NCBI GenBank assembly: GCA_021774795.1
Contig: JAJFIR010000051.1
Span: forward strand, 62,001 to 126,000
DNA length: 64,000 nucleotides
Reading direction: 5' to 3'
Source: Emcibacteraceae bacterium
GTDB lineage: Bacteria; Pseudomonadota; Alphaproteobacteria; Sphingomonadales; Emcibacteraceae
Shown: positions 44,665-54,469 of the stretch, in pieces
Layout: each line of letters begins with the position of its first letter
Position numbering within the stretch: position 1 is the stretch's first letter
Position numbers and translations under genes: made by a program
Notes under the pieces: model-generated
What the model saw: only the letters and a program-made list of their open reading frames with translations
Told to the model about the DNA's origin: nothing
The model's database searches: none

Positions 44665-47433
44665 TTAACTCAAAAATTCTTTAGTTTTTTTAATCGCTTC
44701 TGCCAGACCTATTCTTTCAATAGGGACATCATCAGGTAACCCGCTTAAAAGCCTTGTTGGCGACGCTCCGTCAAGCATAACAAACACACCTTTATCGGTT
44801 TCTTTTCTTATAAGACGGCCGAATGCCTGTTTCAGGCGCAGACGAGTGATAAGATCATCGTATGTTTGCTTTCCAAAATGATCCCGCCTTGCTTTATGCA
44901 AAATAGTTGGCCGCGGCCAAGGTACCTTGTCAAAAACACAAAGCCTGAGCGAGTTGCCCGGCACATCTACACCATCGCGAACTGCATCAGTGCCAAGCAG
45001 GCAGCTATTCTCTACATTTCTGAATATATCAACAAGAGTAGACACGTTGATCGGATCAATATGCTGCCCGTAAAGAGGAATATATGCCTCTTCCATGGCC
45101 TCGATTATTCGAGAATAAACTCCCCTTAATCGGCTTATTGCGGTAAAAAGTCCCAAAGCGCCGCCGCCTGCCGCTATAAAAAGCTCTCGATATGCCGCCG
45201 CCAATTGATCCATAGAGCGATTATTAAGATCGTTGACAATAAAGATGCGACTTTGCTCGCCATAATTAAACGGCGACATAAGGCTATGCTTCAAGGGAGG
45301 GCTTATAAAGTGCGCCGCCCCTGTTCTAATCTCAGCGCTATTCCATTCTATATCGGGGTTACTGTTGTCGCTAAGGCGGTCACGAAGAGTAGCTGATGTG
45401 ATAAGGGCACCGTGGGATGGTTTTAAAACGATATTGGAAAAAGGTAAACTTGGGTCAATCCAATGACGATACATTCCCACATCACTTTCGCGACCTTGAA
45501 TTCTGCTTAATTCAAACCAATCAACAAAACTATCATTTGTCGGCAGATCATCAATGAAGCCCGCAAGCATGGGACACCAGCCTTCTGATATAATTTCGCA
45601 GCGCCTTGTGATGCTTCTTGAAACTGCATCAAGACGATTTCTCGTCGCACTATCCAGCTCATCTGCTTCTATATCCAATTTCTTCGACAGCAGTGCCGAT
45701 AATCTTTTGAGAGGTGCTATTAATTCATCAAGCGCGCTCTTTAACTCCTTTGCGGCATCGATCAAACCATCTACAGGATTTCCAGCCTGGGTTTCTATAG
45801 AATGAAACTCGCCTTGTCCTTGCTGTCTTGCAAAAATTTGCGCCCTTACAAAAGTCAGGAACTTTTCCGCCGGACCAAACGGCCCATTATCAATCAATCT
45901 ACCATGCCAGCCATCGGCGGGTAAACACGCGGCAGCCAGATATACTTTATTTAAATACTGCCCTGCTTCCTCCTCATCGACGATAAGATCATGAAGCCGT
46001 CCTCTAAGGCCTTTACCACGCCTGTTCTGCACTTCTGCACCGCGAATCCATCGTCTTAGCTCAAGTCCTTCCTGTCCTGTCAGATGCGCAGAAAAAACGC
46101 TGTCAGCGGCGTCAAATAAATGATGGCCTTCATCAAACACATATCTCGTCGGCAAATCCGTTTCTCCATGCCGTGCAGCACTTTGCACCATAACCAGAGC
46201 ATGGTTGGCTATAACGAGATTAGCATTTTTCGCTTTGCGCTGCGCCTTTTCGATAAAACACTTCTTATAATGGCTGCACGCTGAATATACACATTCGCCG
46301 CGCCGATCGGTTAGCTGCGATAATCGTCCAACACCAAAAGTTTCCCCAAGCCACGAAGGAAAGTCACCTCCGATCATATCACCGTCTCTACTATAGCGCG
46401 CCCATCTATTTACCAACCCTAATAGTATCTTGCCTTGAACTTGTGATGCTGTTGCGGCGATCTCCTGCAAATTAAGAAGACAAAGATAATTTTCGCGCCC
46501 TTTTCTAACGACAACTTTTTGCTTTTTAACTTTTGGATCGGGATAAAGGCGATCAAGTTCCTGGTCCAACTGTTTTTGAAGATTTTTAGTATAGGTTGAT
46601 AGCCAAACAGTTCCACCGTTCTTTTCCGCCCATAAACTGGAAGGTGCTATGTAACCAAGCGTTTTCCCGATACCCGTTCCCGCCTCTGAAAGCACCAAGA
46701 CTGGCTCGCCTTCTTCATTCGGCATATCAAAAACACGTGCTACATATCCCGCATATTCTATTTGACCGTGCCGTTTCTCCGCTTGATCCCCTAACAAAGC
46801 AGACAATCTATCAATAGATTCGCTGTGCGATATTTTATTCTGGCCGGGGGGCGGCGGTGGTGCCTTTTCTTCCCATTCAGAAAGATGATTCCAAACCTGG
46901 TATGATGCTTGTTTCTCTACAGTACCCATCGCCCCTAAGAGCAACGGCCCCCAACACCATCCTGCCGCAGCCATATTATATGCGGTTGCTTTAATCCCAT
47001 CTGAATACGGATAATCTACGCTTGTTAGTTCCCCGAACAGTGTTTGCACACTTTTAAGTAATATAGCCGCTTCATCCTCGTGGGTTTCTCCCATAGGCGG
47101 CATGGCGAGGGCATGGCTCAGGCCCAGGGGCAACGGTAGACAAAACTCTGCAGGACGAATAAAGGCAAACAGTTCCAGAACATCAAAACATTTTGCGAGT
47201 GAAGCTCCCAACCGTCTGGACGCAACAGGGACATTACAAACCAGAAAATCATGATCCTTCACAATATTACGCAGTTCACTATGTTGATAAACCTCAACCT
47301 CACCATCCGGCGTCATAATAACGCCACCAAGCGGCCCAACAACAAGTGCCGGAAGCACAGATAGTGCTTCAGTTGGGTCAGGAAATTGTAATAATGAGTT
47401 ATTCATTAGACCATATCGTTCTTCATAATTCAA
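44665..47433 (-). CDS. DinG/XPD-family ATP-dependent DNA helicase
   Basis: This 922-residue superfamily 2 helicase is of the DinG/YoaA/XPD type. Walker A is SEAGTGIGKTLGYIAPSS, Walker B is the DEGH in YVFDEGHHLF, and the C-terminal helicase motif is QAFGRLIRKETDKGV. Between them, cysteines in CVYSACSHYKKCFIEKAQ are positioned for a 4Fe-4S cluster, as in XPD. The N-terminal about 200 residues, before motif I, are an extra domain that I do not recognise. The protein probably unwinds structured DNA in repair. It is divergent from lysK. Confidence 0.9.
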   Translation of the reverse strand: MNYEERYGLMNNSLLQFPDPTEALSVLPALVVGPLGGVIMTPDGEVEVYQHSELRNIVKDHDFLVCNVPVASRRLGASLAKCFDVLELFAFIRPAEFCLPLPLGLSHALAMPPMGETHEDEAAILLKSVQTLFGELTSVDYPYSDGIKATAYNMAAAGWCWGPLLLGAMGTVEKQASYQVWNHLSEWEEKAPPPPPGQNKISHSESIDRLSALLGDQAEKRHGQIEYAGYVARVFDMPNEEGEPVLVLSEAGTGIGKTLGYIAPSSLWAEKNGGTVWLSTYTKNLQKQLDQELDRLYPDPKVKKQKVVVRKGRENYLCLLNLQEIAATASQVQGKILLGLVNRWARYSRDGDMIGGDFPSWLGETFGVGRLSQLTDRRGECVYSACSHYKKCFIEKAQRKAKNANLVIANHALVMVQSAARHGETDLPTRYVFDEGHHLFDAADSVFSAHLTGQEGLELRRWIRGAEVQNRRGKGLRGRLHDLIVDEEEAGQYLNKVYLAAACLPADGWHGRLIDNGPFGPAEKFLTFVRAQIFARQQGQGEFHSIETQAGNPVDGLIDAAKELKSALDELIAPLKRLSALLSKKLDIEADELDSATRNRLDAVSRSITRRCEIISEGWCPMLAGFIDDLPTNDSFVDWFELSRIQGRESDVGMYRHWIDPSLPFSNIVLKPSHGALITSATLRDRLSDNSNPDIEWNSAEIRTGAAHFISPPLKHSLMSPFNYGEQSRIFIVNDLNNRSMDQLAAAYRELFIAAGGGALGLFTAISRLRGVYSRIIEAMEEAYIPLYGQHIDPINVSTLVDIFRNVENSCLLGTDAVRDGVDVPGNSLRLCVFDKVPWPRPTILHKARRDHFGKQTYDDLITRLRLKQAFGRLIRKETDKGVFVMLDGASPTRLLSGLPDDVPIERIGLAEAIKKTKEFLS

Positions 47434-47593
47434 ACGACTATAGACAGGCTATTTTGTAACGAAAAGAAAAATAAGGTTATAATCTTCATAAACTGTTCAA
47501 TGAGCGGTTGACGTATCTTAACTTTACCCCTATGAACCCTTGCATTAAGCTATTTTTTATCAAGCTTGCCTATATTTATTGAAAGCAGAAATT

Positions 47594-49177
47594 ATGTCTT
47601 CGTTATTGGAAAATATTGAATATGCGCGCCAAAGCAATGCTTGGCCATTTCAAGAAGCGGAAAAACTGATCAAGCGCCTGGAAAAATGCGGCAATGAAAA
47701 AGATTATGTTTTGTTTGAAACCGGTTATGGGCCGTCTGGGTTACCTCACATCGGAACTTTCGGTGAAGTGGCCAGAACGACGATGGTCCGCAATGCCTAT
47801 GAACTTCTGACAGGACAAAAAACAAAATTGATCTGTTTCTCCGACGATATGGATGGCTTTCGTAAAGTACCGGACAACCTGCCCAACCAGAAAATGCTCG
47901 GCGATTATTTGGGATTGCCGTTGACGAAAGTTCCTGATCCTTTCGGCACTCACGAAAGTTTCGCACACCATAATAACTCACGCCTTATTAATTTTTTGGA
48001 CGGTTTTGGATTTGACTATGAATTTATAAGTGCAACAGATGCTTATAAAAACGGGTCTATGGATGAAACATTAATTAAAATGCTGCACGCTTATGATAAT
48101 ATCATGAATGTTATTTTGCCGACTTTGGGCGAAGAACGACGAAAAACCTACAGCCCATTTTTGCCGATCTGCCCGCGAACTGGCCAAGTATTACAAGTTC
48201 CAATCATTGATCGGAATCTTGAAAAAGGCACAGTGACCTATATTGATCGAGACATCAAAGAAGAGACCGAGGTCCCTGTTACTGGCGGCAGCTGTAAAAT
48301 GCAATGGAAAGCAGATTGGGCCATGCGCTGGGTAGGGTTGGGTGTAGATTACGAAATGGCGGGGAAAGATTTAAGCGAAAGTGTAAAGCTTTCTTCCGCT
48401 ATAACTCGAATTTTGAGAAATACACCGCCAGAGGGCTTGAGCTACGAACTTTTCCTGGATGAAAATGGTTCAAAAATTTCCAAATCTAAAGGAAATGGAA
48501 TTTCCATGGAAGAATGGTTGAAATATGGCACACAAGAAAGTTTGTCACTTTATATGTACCAATCTCCCCGCAAAGCTAAAAAACTTTATTTCGATGTTAT
48601 TCCTAAAACTGTTGATGAATACCTTAATCACCTGAGTAAATATCCATCCCTTGAAGGGAAACAAAAATATGCGAGTCCTATTTGGCATATCCACGGTGAT
48701 AACCCGCTAATAGAAGATGTTCCTGTCACTTTTGCGTTACTTCTAAACCTGGTGAGTGCCAGCAATGCGGAAAACAAGGAAACATTATGGGGTTTTATAA
48801 GTGAATATTCAGATGGCGCTACCCCCGATCAGTTTCCAGTTCTTGATCAATTGGCCGGTTATGCGCTAGTTTATTACAATAACTTTATTAAGCCCAATAA
48901 AAATTATCGTGTCCCTAATGAAGATGAAAGCAAAGCTCTAAGAGCCCTGCGAAAAGAAATAGACGCCATACCAGAAGATTCAGATGCCGGAGAGTTTCAA
49001 AGGGTGGTATTTTCGGTCGGTAAAGAACAACATTACGATAATCTTCGGGAATGGTTCGCTGCCCTTTATGAAATATTGCTTGGTCAGAAAGAAGGCCCCC
49101 GTATGGGGTCTTTCATTGCTTTATACGGAAAAACGAAATTTATAGACCTTATTAATCGAACCCTGGAAAGAAGTTAA
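47594..49177 (+). CDS. lysK: Class I lysyl-tRNA synthetase
   Basis: This 527-residue enzyme is the class I LysRS used by many alphaproteobacteria and archaea in place of class II LysS. The class I HIGH motif is in GPSGLPHIGTFGEVART. The KMSKS-like loop is in GSKISKSKGNGISMEEWL. The body contains the LysRS-specific CPRTGQVLQVPII and MQWKADWAMRW segments. The ATG at 47594 is chosen because the earlier in-frame codon at 47579 is a TTG without a clear ribosome binding site. It is divergent from the helicase gene and monocistronic by position. Confidence 0.95.
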   Translation: MSSLLENIEYARQSNAWPFQEAEKLIKRLEKCGNEKDYVLFETGYGPSGLPHIGTFGEVARTTMVRNAYELLTGQKTKLICFSDDMDGFRKVPDNLPNQKMLGDYLGLPLTKVPDPFGTHESFAHHNNSRLINFLDGFGFDYEFISATDAYKNGSMDETLIKMLHAYDNIMNVILPTLGEERRKTYSPFLPICPRTGQVLQVPIIDRNLEKGTVTYIDRDIKEETEVPVTGGSCKMQWKADWAMRWVGLGVDYEMAGKDLSESVKLSSAITRILRNTPPEGLSYELFLDENGSKISKSKGNGISMEEWLKYGTQESLSLYMYQSPRKAKKLYFDVIPKTVDEYLNHLSKYPSLEGKQKYASPIWHIHGDNPLIEDVPVTFALLLNLVSASNAENKETLWGFISEYSDGATPDQFPVLDQLAGYALVYYNNFIKPNKNYRVPNEDESKALRALRKEIDAIPEDSDAGEFQRVVFSVGKEQHYDNLREWFAALYEILLGQKEGPRMGSFIALYGKTKFIDLINRTLERS

Positions 49178-49370
49178 AGATATCTAATTGATGTAATTCC
49201 GAGATAATCCCCCTATATAATTGAATCAATTAGCCAAAATCGTAAAAAAAATACGACCCATTAATGTTACATTAATTTTAATTATGTAAATTGCGGGTCA
49301 TGAATGATGTAGAGAGTAAAATAGTTCGCTTTAAAAAATTAGACAATCAAAGAAATACTTTGAGGAAGAA

Positions 49371-50015
49371 ATGTATAAAATAAACTATAGGAATTTTTGG
49401 AAAAGAGCCTTCGATTGTATCGGCGCTCTTTTAATTCTATCAATTCTATTCCCTCTACTCCTTCTAACAATGCTGCTCATAAAATTAAAAATGGGCAGCC
49501 CAATTTTCTTTACGCAGGATAGACTAGGTTATAACGGCGAAACCTTCAAAATTTGGAAATTTCGCAGTATGACAAATTGCCTAGATGAAACTGGCAATCT
49601 GCGTGCTGATGAATATCGTCTTACGCGCTTCGGAAAACTTCTTCGCGATTGGAGCATTGATGAATTACCACAATTGTGGAATGTCATAATAGGCGATATG
49701 AGCCTTATCGGCCCGCGCCCCTTCATTGCTGAATATGCATCAAGATATACTACGGAGCAAATGCGTCGGCACGAAGTTCGCCCTGGCATAAGTGGTTGGG
49801 CACAGATCACAGGCCGTAATTCCATAAATTGGAACCAAAAATTTCTGCTCGACGTGTGGTATGTTGATCACTGCAATCTTTTCCTAGATTTAAAAATATT
49901 ATTCTCGACGATACCTCTGGTTCTAATGCGAGCAGGTATTACCGCCGAGGATCATGCCACAATGCCCAAATGGAATGGTAGCGATACGCGGGACAGCAAG
50001 TCACTTTCAGAATAG
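49371..50015 (+). CDS. Undecaprenyl-phosphate sugar phosphotransferase
   Basis: This 214-residue monotopic phosphoglycosyl transferase is of the PglC/WcaJ catalytic type. It has an N-terminal membrane hairpin (FDCIGALLILSILFPLLLLT). Catalytic motifs include FKIWKFRSMTN (the FRSM motif), then DELPQLWNVIIGDMSLIGPR and EVRPGISGWAQITGRNSI. It transfers a sugar phosphate to the lipid carrier to start an O-antigen, capsule or exopolysaccharide unit. The usual N-terminal extra domain of WcaJ is missing. There are no other glycan genes in the window, so it stands alone. Confidence 0.92.
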   Translation: MYKINYRNFWKRAFDCIGALLILSILFPLLLLTMLLIKLKMGSPIFFTQDRLGYNGETFKIWKFRSMTNCLDETGNLRADEYRLTRFGKLLRDWSIDELPQLWNVIIGDMSLIGPRPFIAEYASRYTTEQMRRHEVRPGISGWAQITGRNSINWNQKFLLDVWYVDHCNLFLDLKILFSTIPLVLMRAGITAEDHATMPKWNGSDTRDSKSLSE

Positions 50016-50034
50016 TCCTTCGCCCAGCATCCCC

Positions 50035-50454
50035 TTAATCCATAATTTTCTTGCTGCGTAATTTTTTTAGACTGCCCTTATGTTTTTTCCCCACTATTCT
50101 GCGGGTTTTTGACGCAAAAGAAGGTTTGGTTTTCTTTCGACTTTTAGGAACATACATCGACTGTTTCAAAAGTTCGACTAATCTTTCAATTGCGATCTCC
50201 TTGTTTCTAACCTGAGACCGAGTTCCATTTGAAGTGATAATAATCACCCCTTCTTTGGTCATCTTTTGACCGGACAGTTTTTCAAGTCGCCTGTACATGT
50301 CATCTTGTATTTTAGGACTGCTCTTAGCATCAAATCGAATTTGTACTGCACTCTCGACCTTGTTGACATGTTGGCCGCCAGGCCCGGGAGAACGAATAAA
50401 ACGAACGTGAATCTCGTCTTCATTAATAGAAATTTTTTCTGATATTTTTATCAT
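50035..50454 (-). CDS. arfB: Alternative ribosome-rescue factor ArfB (YaeJ)
   Basis: This 139-residue protein is a codon-independent peptidyl-tRNA hydrolase that frees ribosomes stalled at mRNA ends. It has the release-factor GGQ motif in RFIRSPGPGGQHVNKVESAV. A lysine-rich tail follows (KSRKKTKPSFASKTRR and KHKGSLKKLRSKK) that enters the empty mRNA channel. Length and domain order match ArfB. It is convergent with the sugar phosphotransferase and upstream of the M16 peptidase, but divergent from it. Confidence 0.94.
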   Translation of the reverse strand: MIKISEKISINEDEIHVRFIRSPGPGGQHVNKVESAVQIRFDAKSSPKIQDDMYRRLEKLSGQKMTKEGVIIITSNGTRSQVRNKEIAIERLVELLKQSMYVPKSRKKTKPSFASKTRRIVGKKHKGSLKKLRSKKIMD

Positions 50455-50557
50455 CTTGCAAAACTCTGGAAAAACTGTGTCTCATTACATATTTTTTATT
50501 CGTATAACGCCTCCTTAATGATTATGATAAATCAATATTTAACTTCTGGAGACAGTC

Positions 50558-53281
50558 ATGAAGGCTCGTTTAACATCAATATTCTTTATATTTTTTTTAT
50601 TGACCATCCAATCTTTCGCAGATGATACGCCAAAGATTGAATATGAGCAATATACCCTCAGCAACGGCCTAAGAGTTATTGTTCATGAGGATCACAAAGC
50701 ACCAATTGTCGCGGTAAACGTTTGGTATCATGTTGGATCGAAGGACGAGCCACAAGGTAAAAGTGGTTTTGCGCATCTATTTGAACATTTAATGTTTAAC
50801 GGGAGTGAGAATTATGATGACGACTTTTTTAAACCATTACAAGAAATCGGAGCTAGCCGAATAAATGGAACAACGTCACGAGACCGCACCAACTATTATC
50901 AGACTGTCCCCGTTGGAGGGTTAGACCGAATTCTGTGGATGGAATCCGACCGTATGGGACATCTTTTAGGGGCGTTAGCGCAAGAAAAACTCGACGAGCA
51001 GCGCGATGTTGTTAAAAATGAAAAACGTGAAGGCGAGAACCGGCCCGGCGGAAAATTATTTTATAAGATATATGAAGGTGTCTATCCTTACGATCATCCT
51101 TATCATCACTCCACCATCGGTTCGATGGATGATTTGGATAATGCGTCCCTAGACGATGTCAAAGCTTGGTTCACTGAATATTACGGACCCAATAACGCTG
51201 TCCTAGTATTAAGCGGGGATATTGATGTTGAAACATCAAAGGCATTTATGGAAAAATATTTTGCTGATATTCCCGCGAGTCCACCTATGAGCCACAAAAC
51301 ATCGTGGGTGCCGGTACGCGAAACCAACAGTTTTGAAATAATGGAAGATCATGTTCCGCAAACCTATGTGACGTGGTCTTGGGCAGTACCGGGGCGCACT
51401 TCAAAAGAATATGCACAGCTTGAGGTGGCCGCAGATATTTTCGGTGGCGGTCGAAATTCACGTCTTTATAAAAACCTGGTTCATGAACAAGAACGAATTA
51501 ACAGTGGTTCCGCCTATTTAATACCCGGCGAACTATCCAGCATATTCTTTATATCTGCTGAGTTAAAATATGGAGAAGATCCGGATGAAATGAGCCGTAT
51601 AATTGAAGCTATGTGGAACGAATTCCTGAGCAAAGGTCCTAGTAAAAAGGAATTAGAGCGGGTTAAAGCGACCATCGAAAATAGCATGATCAGGGCCATG
51701 GAAAGCATATCAAGTAAAGGCCAAGTGCTGGCTAGTGGTGCCATTTACGCTAGTGATCCCGGGTTTATACATAAAAAACAGGCCTGGCAAAATGCTGTAA
51801 CCGCAAAGGAAATAAAAGCAGTTACCGAAAAGTGGCTCACCAAAGGATATTACAAGCTCAACATGGTGCCATACGGGTCGTATAAAACGGAGGACACGTC
51901 GACCGATCGCAGCAAAATGCCAAACCTAACGGAGGAAGCAAATATTAAACTGCCGCCCTTGCAGCATTCTACCCTAGATAACGGTATAGAAGTGACGCTC
52001 GCTGAGCGCCATAGCGTGCCAATAGTTAATTTGGCTATTCGTTTCGACGCCGGTCGTGTTACAGATCATTCACTAAAAGACGGTATTGCTTCTTTCACTT
52101 TCGGCAATATGAACGAAGGGACGAAATCGTTGCCATCCCTTGAGTATGACGACAAAAAAACCATGTTGGGAGCGAATATTGGTTTTGGTAATGGCCTGGA
52201 TAGTTCCAACATTAGCCTTTCCGCCCTTAAGAAAAACCTAAGTGAATCAATTAATCTTTGGGCCGATGTCGTTCAGAACCCTGCCTTTAACCCCCAGGAT
52301 ATAGAACGAGATAGATCACTTACGCTTGCTTCGCTTGAAAATGCCAAAATGAGCCCGAATAGTATCGCAAGTAATCTGCTTTTCACCATGCTTTATGGAC
52401 CCGATCACGTATATAGCGGCAAAACCATTGCGCAGAAAGAACAGGCCGTCAAAAGTATTAAGCGCCAGGATCTTATCGATTTTCACGAATTGTGGATCAG
52501 GCCTGATAATGCCAAGATATATGTGGTCGGCGATACAACAATAGATGAAATTACCGCTGAATTAAATAAAGCTTACGGCAAGTGGAAAAAACCGGCGCGT
52601 GCCAAGGGTGTTAAGAACCTCACTGATGCAACGTTCGCAGAAGCATCACGCATTATCTTAGTTGATCGACCAGAAGCCATGCAATCTATCATCATAGCGG
52701 CGCATCTTGTTTCACCGTCAACTGATGATAATGCTTTTGACATCAACGCGATGAACAACATCTTAGGAGGTGAATTTACGTCCCGCATAAACATGAACTT
52801 GCGCGAAGATAAAGGATGGTCATATGGGGCCGGGAGTTCCATCGGGCAAGCCATCAGGCAAAGATCTTTTAGAATTAGCACATCGGTTCAGACCGACAAA
52901 ACATCAGCATCAATGCAAGAAATCATTAATGAAATTAAAGCATATCAATCGGATCGTCCGCCAAGCGATGAAGAAATGAACCTCATGATCAAAGGAAAGA
53001 CATTACCGCTTCCGGGGCGTTTTGCAACCAACCGAGCCCTAATTGGGTATATCATGACCAACGAACATTATGATCGTCCTTATAACTATGCGGAAACTCT
53101 TGCCGATAAATATGCCTCGTTAACACCCGAACTATTGCAGATAACAGCAAAAGAAAACCTTCGCCCGGACGCTATGACATGGGTTATAGTTGGTGATCTG
53201 GATAAAATTGAGCAAAATATTAGAGATTTAAACCTAGGTACCGTAGAAGTGTGGGATGCCAATGGCAAAATAATTCGATAG
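50558..53281 (+). CDS. Secreted M16 (insulinase-type) zinc peptidase
   Basis: This 907-residue protein has a signal peptide (MKARLTSIFFIFFLLTIQSF). The catalytic M16 domain has the inverted zinc motif HxxEH in GFAHLFEHLMFNGSENYDDD. The distal zinc Glu is in VKNEKREGENRPGG, and FHELW with later segments begin the inactive second half (NLAIRFDAGRVTDHS, GWSYGAGSSIGQAI). The two halves form the clam-shell. It probably degrades peptides in the periplasm. It is cotranscribed with the class C hydrolase homologue 13 bases downstream, a frequent neighbour in these bacteria. Confidence 0.92.
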   Translation: MKARLTSIFFIFFLLTIQSFADDTPKIEYEQYTLSNGLRVIVHEDHKAPIVAVNVWYHVGSKDEPQGKSGFAHLFEHLMFNGSENYDDDFFKPLQEIGASRINGTTSRDRTNYYQTVPVGGLDRILWMESDRMGHLLGALAQEKLDEQRDVVKNEKREGENRPGGKLFYKIYEGVYPYDHPYHHSTIGSMDDLDNASLDDVKAWFTEYYGPNNAVLVLSGDIDVETSKAFMEKYFADIPASPPMSHKTSWVPVRETNSFEIMEDHVPQTYVTWSWAVPGRTSKEYAQLEVAADIFGGGRNSRLYKNLVHEQERINSGSAYLIPGELSSIFFISAELKYGEDPDEMSRIIEAMWNEFLSKGPSKKELERVKATIENSMIRAMESISSKGQVLASGAIYASDPGFIHKKQAWQNAVTAKEIKAVTEKWLTKGYYKLNMVPYGSYKTEDTSTDRSKMPNLTEEANIKLPPLQHSTLDNGIEVTLAERHSVPIVNLAIRFDAGRVTDHSLKDGIASFTFGNMNEGTKSLPSLEYDDKKTMLGANIGFGNGLDSSNISLSALKKNLSESINLWADVVQNPAFNPQDIERDRSLTLASLENAKMSPNSIASNLLFTMLYGPDHVYSGKTIAQKEQAVKSIKRQDLIDFHELWIRPDNAKIYVVGDTTIDEITAELNKAYGKWKKPARAKGVKNLTDATFAEASRIILVDRPEAMQSIIIAAHLVSPSTDDNAFDINAMNNILGGEFTSRINMNLREDKGWSYGAGSSIGQAIRQRSFRISTSVQTDKTSASMQEIINEIKAYQSDRPPSDEEMNLMIKGKTLPLPGRFATNRALIGYIMTNEHYDRPYNYAETLADKYASLTPELLQITAKENLRPDAMTWVIVGDLDKIEQNIRDLNLGTVEVWDANGKIIR

Positions 53282-53294
53282 ATAGGGAACTCAA

Positions 53295-54437
53295 ATGAGA
53301 GTAATGCTTAAAATAAATATAATCCTCTTTCTTATACTGTTTTCAGTGTCCTCAATCGCACAGGACACGGAAGAAATAGACAAAGAAATGAAGCAAGCCC
53401 TGGAAAGTCTCGTAGAAAGTCCGCTCCCCGGCATCTCCGTTGCTGTCGCTAACAATAATGGATTGATTTGGTCGGGTACCGCCGGGTTCTCAAATATTGA
53501 AGAAAATAAAAATGTCTCACAAACCCATTTATTTGGGATTGGCCGCATTAGTAATCAGTTTGTCGGTGTTGTTATTTTGCAGATGGCCGCAGAAAACCTG
53601 GTTGATTTAGACGCGACACCAAAGTCAATATTGGGTGATATGGTAAGTGATATTGACAATGCCGATACTGCCACACTGTACCAGTTATTAAATCATACCA
53701 GTGGCATTTATTCGTGGACCGATGACATTGGCTGGGCGAGGCGGGGGCGAGGCGTTCAAATGAACCCAAGATATCGCTGGGCAAAAGAAGAACCCTTAAA
53801 ATATATTACCAGACAACGACATTCGGCAATTCATTCCCCCGGGCATGCCTATACATATTCTAGCAGCAACTACACCATACTGGGGTTGATAGTCGAAAAG
53901 ATCACCGGCGGCCTGATAGAAGATCAGGTTAGAACACGTATCTTGGAGCCGCTCAAATTGGGTGACACTTATTATGATACATACGAAGTCACGCCTTATG
54001 GTCAACTAATCGGCAGCTATCACTTGGCCACCGATCAGTTCATTTCAAAAATCGGCATTAATGCAAAATTTGAATTTGGGATTGATCGTTTAATAGATAC
54101 TTCCGGTGCAAGCCTATCTGCGGAAGGTGTTGCAAACGGCATCGTTACAACGCCTCGTGATCTAGCGTTGTTTGCTATTGCACTGCGAAACGGACAACTG
54201 ATCAAGAAAAGTGATTTAACACTCCTATCCACACCCGATCAAGACGGCACTTTAGACGTCCACAGCGAAATTCTTGGCTATACGGCTGACATGCAGTGGC
54301 TTGAAAATAACGAACTTGTTATCACATCATTCGTGAATATGGGCACTGTAAGTACAGGCCCTTCCGAAACTGCCGATCATTTAAATTCCTATTTGGAAAA
54401 GATACTTATTCCTATTGCCAAGAAATATGCTAAGTAA
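53295..54437 (+). CDS. Class C beta-lactamase-fold protein lacking the SxxK nucleophile
   Basis: This 380-residue protein begins with a signal peptide (LKINIILFLILFSVSSIAQ). The serine-hydrolase/class C beta-lactamase fold is clear from LPGISVAVANNNGLIWSGTA, then LYQLLNHTSGIYSW and ILGLIVEKITGG. Where the family has S-V-T-K after F-x-I-G, this one has GIGRISNQF. Both the nucleophile Ser and general-base Lys are therefore replaced by Arg and Asn. The Tyr-Ser-Asn motif is YSSSNY, so its Asn is also shifted. It is probably a non-catalytic binding protein. It is coupled to the M16 peptidase (13 bases). Confidence 0.9.
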   Translation: MRVMLKINIILFLILFSVSSIAQDTEEIDKEMKQALESLVESPLPGISVAVANNNGLIWSGTAGFSNIEENKNVSQTHLFGIGRISNQFVGVVILQMAAENLVDLDATPKSILGDMVSDIDNADTATLYQLLNHTSGIYSWTDDIGWARRGRGVQMNPRYRWAKEEPLKYITRQRHSAIHSPGHAYTYSSSNYTILGLIVEKITGGLIEDQVRTRILEPLKLGDTYYDTYEVTPYGQLIGSYHLATDQFISKIGINAKFEFGIDRLIDTSGASLSAEGVANGIVTTPRDLALFAIALRNGQLIKKSDLTLLSTPDQDGTLDVHSEILGYTADMQWLENNELVITSFVNMGTVSTGPSETADHLNSYLEKILIPIAKKYAK

Positions 54438-54469
54438 CCGTTCAAGTTTAGTTTACAAGGAAATTTCAG

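Noticed and set aside
49184-49233. Inverted repeat CTAATTGAT/ATCAATTAG after lysK
   Set aside because: The arms are AT-rich with a 32-base loop, and no T-run follows. Too weak for a terminator call.
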